Source: SOKG01 sp964502665
Lineage (GTDB): Bacteria; Chloroflexota; Dehalococcoidia; SZUA-161
DNA length: 6,799 nt
Assembly: GCA_964502665.1 (NCBI GenBank)
Contig: CAZCXP010000137.1
Location: 1-6,799 of the forward strand
Direction of reading: 5' to 3'
The notes beneath the pieces were generated by a model, which saw only the letters and a program-made list of their open reading frames with translations, did no database searches and was not told where the DNA came from. This document shows positions 4,764-6,799 of this stretch, one piece after another. Numbering within the stretch: the stretch's first letter is position 1; each line of letters starts with the position of its first letter. The translations under genes and the position numbers were made by a program.

Positions 4764-6611
4764 ATGCGCAGGCTTCTACGAGTCAATCTCTCCAGCGGTG
4801 TTACAAAGGAAGAGGAAATCCCCAGCGAGGTGGCTGAAGCTTTTGTGGGAGGGCGTGGCTTCGCCAGCAAATACGTTTATGATGAGATTCCACCAGGTAC
4901 AGATCCTCTAGGCCGGGGGAACAAGCTGCTGCTTGGAACGGGGCCCCTGGCGGGAACGAGCGCGCAGTCACTCTCCAAGTGGATGGTTGCCACCAAGAGC
5001 CCGCTTACAGGCACATATACTCGCAGCTTTGGGGGCGGCGATTTCGGAGCCTGGCTGAAGTGGGCTGGCTTTGAGCTCATGGTTATTGAGGATAAAGCAG
5101 CAACCCCTGTCTATCTCCATATCAAGGATGGCAGGTGCGAAATCCGCGACGCCGGTGCTATTTGGGGAAAGACCACCGGCCAAGCCCAGGCATATGTCAG
5201 GAAAGAGCATGGGGCCAAGGCGCGGATGGTCTGCATCGGACCTGCCGCCGAAAAGCTGGTTCGTTTCGCGGGGATCTTCAGTGGCCATCGTGCTGCCGGA
5301 CGAGGCGGTACCGGAACTGTAATGGCTTCCAAGAACCTCAAAGCTGTGGTGGTTGAGGCGGACCGGAGTGAAACCCTGGCGAATCCGGAGGAGTTCAAGA
5401 GGCTCGTCAGGCAGCAGGTGAAGGGCTACAAAGAAGGGCTGGGCTACGATGTATTCGTTGAATACGGGACCGTTATGGGCGTAGACTATCCCGGTTTTGC
5501 CTGCGGCTCTTTTCCAGTACGGAATTTTCGCATGGGTGAGCTGGAGGGCGGGGAGAAGATTTCATTCCTGCAGTTTGCCCCGATCACGCAAAAACACTCT
5601 GGTTGCTATGCCTGCATGCTCAAGTGCGGAAAGATCAGGAAGATACCCAGCGGCCCCTACGCAGGAATCACCACCGAGGGCCCGCATTACGAAACGGTGT
5701 GGGCATTTACCGGACCGACGGGATGCAGCAACCTTGAGGCGACGGTGGTAGCAGACCACCTGTGTTGGGAGCTCGGTCTGGACACTATCAGCACAGGTGG
5801 TGCGATTGGCTTTGCCTACGAGCTGTTCGAGAAGGGCATCCTGACCACCAAGGATACGGATGGCCTTGTTTTGAACTACGGAGACCACGAGCCCATGCTC
5901 AAGCTCATAGAGAAGATCGGCCGACGTGAGGGACTGGGCGACATCCTTGCAGAGGGGGTGAAGAGAGCGGCTGACCGCATTGGCCAGGGGGCTGAGCAAT
6001 ACGCCATGCATGTTAAGGGCCAGGAAATGCCGGGGTACGAGCCACGAGCACTGAAAGCGACGGGCATGAACTACGCTTTGAGCAATGTGGGGGCAAACCA
6101 CTGCTATGGCTATGCCCTTCAGGCGATCGGCAACCCGCATCCGCGGCTCTTGGACCCTGTCGCCGACGAGGGCATAGGAGATATCGTGAAATACAATCAT
6201 GATTTCGTGGCTGCCCTTGAATTAGCCAACGCGTGTACATTCCCCTCCCACGACCTGGAGTTCTTCGGCTTGGAGCTCCTGGGTAAGATGCTGGTGGCAG
6301 CGCTGGGGGTGCCCCGGTTTGGAAGCGAGGATTATCTATGGCACGTGGGAGAGAAGGTATACAACCTTGAGCGATGCTTCAACATCCGGGAGGGCTTTAC
6401 CAGAAAGGACGATACCCTGCCCAAGCGAATGTTCACCGAGCCCTTGAAGGGAGGAGTGCGCGACGGCGAGGTAATAAGAAAGCCGGATACCATCATAGAT
6501 GAATACTATGATGCCAGGGGCTGGGACCGCAATGGCATACCCACTGGGGAAACACTGGCCAGATTCGGGCTCGAGGAGGTAGACAGGGACATTGCCAGGT
6601 TCCGGCGCTAG
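4764..6611 (+). CDS. Aldehyde:ferredoxin oxidoreductase family tungstopterin enzyme
   Basis: At 615 residues this is full length for the AOR family, cytoplasmic enzymes that interconvert aldehydes and carboxylic acids with ferredoxin. The N-terminal domain (about 1-205) has GGRG at 29-32, GTGPLAGTSA (58-67) and a TKSPLTG...GGGDFG stretch (77-95). These are the usual cofactor-binding segments. The C-terminal part carries C281-x2-C284-x3-C288 and a distant C491, matching the four 4Fe-4S ligands of the Pyrococcus furiosus enzyme (288, 291, 295, 494). E310 and H446 match its active-site Glu313 and His448. The two DxxGL(C/D) pterin motifs are altered: W335-E-L-G-L-D and E486-L-A-N-A-C. Substrate therefore cannot be assigned, and a paralogue with another substrate is possible. 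No ferredoxin, partner subunit or cofactor gene is visible in the window. It appears to be the only gene of its transcript here. Confidence 0.93.
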   Translation: MRRLLRVNLSSGVTKEEEIPSEVAEAFVGGRGFASKYVYDEIPPGTDPLGRGNKLLLGTGPLAGTSAQSLSKWMVATKSPLTGTYTRSFGGGDFGAWLKWAGFELMVIEDKAATPVYLHIKDGRCEIRDAGAIWGKTTGQAQAYVRKEHGAKARMVCIGPAAEKLVRFAGIFSGHRAAGRGGTGTVMASKNLKAVVVEADRSETLANPEEFKRLVRQQVKGYKEGLGYDVFVEYGTVMGVDYPGFACGSFPVRNFRMGELEGGEKISFLQFAPITQKHSGCYACMLKCGKIRKIPSGPYAGITTEGPHYETVWAFTGPTGCSNLEATVVADHLCWELGLDTISTGGAIGFAYELFEKGILTTKDTDGLVLNYGDHEPMLKLIEKIGRREGLGDILAEGVKRAADRIGQGAEQYAMHVKGQEMPGYEPRALKATGMNYALSNVGANHCYGYALQAIGNPHPRLLDPVADEGIGDIVKYNHDFVAALELANACTFPSHDLEFFGLELLGKMLVAALGVPRFGSEDYLWHVGEKVYNLERCFNIREGFTRKDDTLPKRMFTEPLKGGVRDGEVIRKPDTIIDEYYDARGWDRNGIPTGETLARFGLEEVDRDIARFRR

Positions 6612-6703
6612 AGGCAACCCTTAAACGGCAACCCAGGGAAATCGGCGATTATCTCGCTTCCAACGGCGCGACCGCAGGGCTTTTCGTGAGGACGCCCGAG
6701 CTG

Positions 6704-6721
6704 GGTGGGGCTAGCTCCACC
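6704..6721. repeat. 18-bp near-perfect palindrome after the AOR gene
   Basis: GGTGGGGCTAGCTCCACC reads almost the same on both strands; only one position pairs as G-T (6709/6716). It lies 93 bp after the AOR stop codon. No T run follows on the plus strand, so it is not a standard terminator. It could be an operator or part of a repeat. Confidence 0.35.
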
Positions 6722-6797
6722 TCCAGACCAGATGCTTACTCTGTACTTCATATTTCAGAAGACCTGCACTCATCCACCTTTTGATGCTCTCGCTCAC
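6711..6797 (-). CDS. Possible C-terminal end of a leftward gene cut by the window edge
   Basis: On the minus strand an open frame enters from the right edge and stops at TAG (6713-6711). It gives 28 residues that look protein-like: a basic, aromatic-rich end with IKRWMSAGLLKYEV in the middle and VWRWS at the close. The helix-like IKRWMSAGLL resembles the end of a small DNA-binding or helical domain, but no family can be named. A frame of this length without stops is common by chance, so support is weak. A competing plus-strand frame covers the same region without a start codon. Confidence 0.22.
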   Translation of the reverse strand: MSESIKRWMSAGLLKYEVQSKHLVWRWS

Positions 6798-6799
6798 TT

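Noticed and set aside
5562..6200. 212-codon minus-strand frame inside the AOR gene
   Set aside because: The plus strand here encodes conserved AOR residues including the cluster cysteines; the antisense frame has no ribosome site or recognisable domain.
6600..6778. Plus-strand frame of about 59 codons after the AOR stop
   Set aside because: It looks mildly protein-like but has no start codon, and it overlaps the end of the AOR gene in another frame. A decayed gene end is possible but cannot be supported.

Overview
The window looks like a piece of chromosome from an anaerobic bacterium with moderate GC content. It carries two multi-pass membrane protein genes, a two-gene envelope-glycan operon, a small membrane protein gene and one catabolic or redox enzyme gene, separated by unusually structured intergenic DNA. 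The anaerobic lifestyle is inferred from an intact aldehyde:ferredoxin oxidoreductase (AOR) family tungstopterin enzyme. The gene mix would fit an uncultured Chloroflexota (Dehalococcoidia-like) or another strict anaerobe, but no sequence here fixes the taxon. There is no tRNA, rRNA, CRISPR array or transposase gene.

Layout. Positions 1-398 are non-coding: a short perfect hairpin (14-35), a 72-bp imperfect palindrome of dispersed-repeat type (92-163), and a 115-bp element (206-320) with 11-bp spaced TTACA boxes. A candidate promoter (357-385) then leads almost without a leader into a DxDH-type membrane protein gene (399-971, +). The 3' end of that gene overlaps, antisense, the end of a leftward operon: a GT-C-type membrane glycosyltransferase (3626-2160, -) followed 18 bp later by a Wzx/MATE-like flippase (2141-885, -). 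Positions 3630-4202 are again non-coding. They hold GC-rich hairpins, a second copy of the 115-bp element (3863-3977, 77% identical and ungapped to the first) and a terminator-like hairpin with a T6 run. A 99-residue two-helix membrane protein (4203-4502, +) follows. A 261-bp gap holds a good -35 box and several hairpins, two of them mutually exclusive. The AOR-family gene (4764-6611, +) has a strong ribosome binding site. The last 188 bp hold a palindrome and perhaps the very end of a leftward gene.

How the parts relate. The glycosyltransferase and flippase plausibly serve one task: moving lipid-linked sugars across, or building glycan on the outside of, the cytoplasmic membrane. The AOR-family enzyme is functionally separate; it would oxidise an aldehyde (or run in reverse) with ferredoxin as electron partner.

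The most striking thing is the duplicated 115-bp non-coding element. It lies upstream of two different small membrane-protein genes, keeps exact spacing between copies, and contains three 11-bp spaced TTACA boxes plus two 11-bp spaced TTAA boxes. That layout resembles tandem binding sites of OmpR/PhoB-type response regulators, but a mobile or structural-RNA origin is not excluded.
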